Part shown: positions 62,410 through 64,000 of the stretch, piece by piece
Layout: every line of letters starts with the position of its first letter
How positions within the stretch are numbered: position 1 is the first letter of the stretch
Source of the DNA: Mugil cephalus
Taxonomy: Eukaryota; Chordata; Actinopteri; Mugiliformes; Mugilidae
Direction of reading: 5' to 3'
DNA length: 64,000 nucleotides
Assembly: GCF_022458985.1 (NCBI RefSeq)
Contig: NC_061772.1
Span: 4,885,501-4,949,500, forward strand
Notes under the pieces: generated by a model
Told to the model about the DNA's origin: nothing
Database searches by the model: none
Seen by the model: only the letters and a program-made list of their open reading frames with translations
Program-made: the position numbers and the translations under genes

Positions 62410-64000
62410 CTGGAAAGAGAATTGGGAATCAATACATACTGTGGTGGCTCATCTAATTTAATTACTAGAGAAAGACAGTTATCATCTGTTTATTTCTCAT
62501 TAATCAGTGACACATTATGTATGATGATGGTATCAGGTGTGGCCAACGGAAAAACAACAAGTAATTGCTGTTTCAAATTATTTTCCGTGACACCCATTGC
62601 TAATCCAGCAGAAGCAAGTCATCACAAACCCTCCAGTCCATCTATTGGAAGGCAACTGCCACATTGATCAGTGTGAAACAGCACCACATTTTCACACATA
62701 AGCTCATCCTCCATTCAGAGTAGTAAGCCTCAAAGTGAGAAATGATGGCTTAACAGATGAAGGCTCGGAGGACGTTCTGAGCCTGAGAGAAAAATAACCT
62801 ACTTCCGTTTATACTTTCATTCCCAGATTGCAGGTGAACTTCAATATTGAATATTTTGACATATAATGTGTAGTACTACATGTGTGATCTGTATTTAAAA
62901 AACAAAAACAAAGCTAAAACAAAGCTAAAACAAAGGGCCAACTGGGCTTGGTTTCTGGACAATGAAAAGAATTCCCAGACCTATGAGTATGACGCTTTGA
63001 AGTACCAAATTAAAGCTCTTCAGAATGTTAAGAAAAAAATGAGGGGGCTTATTAGACTGTTGCCTTAGTGACACACAGCCTACTGTATAATTATGGAGGC
63101 TGGTAGCAGAGGAGGAGATGACTTCAGTCTCATAAGCGGATCTTTCCAATTGCATTGTTATTTCAGTTCTTTTGGAGAGGGGGAGAGAGGCACAGAAATA
63201 TGTAATGTATGTAATATGTAATAAAAAATAATATGTAATAAAAAATGTGGTTACATGTTATTTGTCAAACTTCATTATTCATTCCTTTTATATTACAAGT
63301 GCTACTGGCATAACTAATTCAGGGACCTATCACCATTACCATTACAAGACTACTAAAAGAAAATTAGTAGGGGATAAATACAAAGGCATGTAAAAGCTGA
63401 AGCAAAGTAGAGCGCACATATTGATTTATGTCACGTTATATGAATTATTTAAAGCCTACTGAATCGAGGGGATTTCAGGAGGCCGGGGTATAAGAAAAAT
63501 CTCATTCTTACCTTCAAATACTTTCAGACTGTTTAGGATGACAGGACGAGCAGAGGAATCAGGAAAGTGGCAACACAGCAATGCTATGCCGGAAAAAGCC
63601 CAACAGTAGCAGTGTGCACACCCAAACACTACATGTCCAGAGAGGTTCTGTGATGCCCTCTAGGCTGCATTTTAAGATCCACTCTCTGTTTAAACCCCAA
63701 CTGCCTCTGGCATCATCCACTCGTCTACTTTGAGACTCCAGACTCAAAATACTGGCTCACCTTTTTGTGAAAATAATATGTCGGGCTCAATGTTCCTGCC
63801 TATGTTGCAACGTGTGCATAGTATATGTAGTGTTATTTTAAAGTCTGCAATGTGCTAAAAAGAAGATAAATGACTATATAATTTGACACAACATATACTG
63901 AAAACAAAGTCAAGCGATTGTAGCGTTTATTTTTTTAATTAGATTTGTTCCCTCCGTGCTTTCTGTGGACCCAATAATGAATGGACTATTATAATTACAT
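62410..64000. other. ano1 intron sequence, no exon recognised
   Basis: The next upstream ano1 exon (expected to encode the LHDG region before LLYEEW) is not found on the minus strand here. The stretch is AT-rich, with an AAAACAAAGCTAAAACAAAG tandem at about 62896-62935 and TAATATGTAATAAAAAA repeats at about 63212-63246. Confidence 0.55.

Noticed and set aside
62880-63068. Lysine-rich 62-codon plus-strand frame in an ano1 intron
   Set aside because: It is explained by a local AAAACAAAGCTAAAACAAAG tandem repeat and has no splice or domain support.
63510-63530. Possible short ano1 exon (TCTGAAAGTATTTGAAG before GTAAGAATG)
   Set aside because: The 17-nt piece matches no ANO1 sequence at the expected place and does not fit the phase of the following exon at 62409.

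Overview
The window is nuclear DNA of a ray-finned (teleost) fish. The protein-coding genes are split by GT/AG introns. Several gene families and repeats typical of teleosts are present: six-cysteine astacin proteases of the hatching-enzyme group, Tc1-like and other TIR transposons, an L2-type LINE, and abundant CA, GATA and CTAT microsatellites. I worked from sequence alone, so family names rest on motif and exon recognition, not on searches.

Layout, left to right. (1) 216-6468, minus: the first five recognisable coding exons of mtch2, an outer mitochondrial membrane carrier-like insertase; the gene runs off the left edge. (2) 6.6-12.5 kb: transposon remains (an IS630/DDE_3-like transposase relic, an L2-type LINE tail, a Tc1 fragment) and one degraded coding-like stretch of unknown origin. 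(3) 14.5-17.5 kb, minus: an apparently intact nine-exon astacin gene. (4) 22.3-24.8 kb and 32.0-34.6 kb, plus: two almost identical, complete astacin genes with their promoters. They form a direct duplication, separated by about 7 kb that holds a broken Ty3/gypsy retroelement. (5) 35763-38181, minus: fadd, two exons. (6) 45987-62409, minus: the last 17 recognisable coding exons of ano1 (TMEM16A), covering all ten membrane segments; the cytosolic N-terminus lies beyond the right edge.

The fadd-ano1 adjacency matches the vertebrate ANO1-FADD neighbourhood known from human 11q13, which supports both names. The three astacins form a local cluster (one minus, two plus). All keep the zinc-binding helix motif, the Met-turn methionine and tyrosine, and six cysteines in the mature part, so they are predicted secreted metalloproteases.

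No unknown multi-gene system is evident. The most interesting structures are: a long inverted repeat with two equal 507-bp arms inside one ano1 intron; a 12-nt ano1 microexon at the position of the mammalian EAVK alternative exon; the recent astacin duplication, whose two genes form their stop codon across a splice junction; a (TG)n tract directly against an mtch2 splice acceptor; and a 46-bp near-perfect palindrome.
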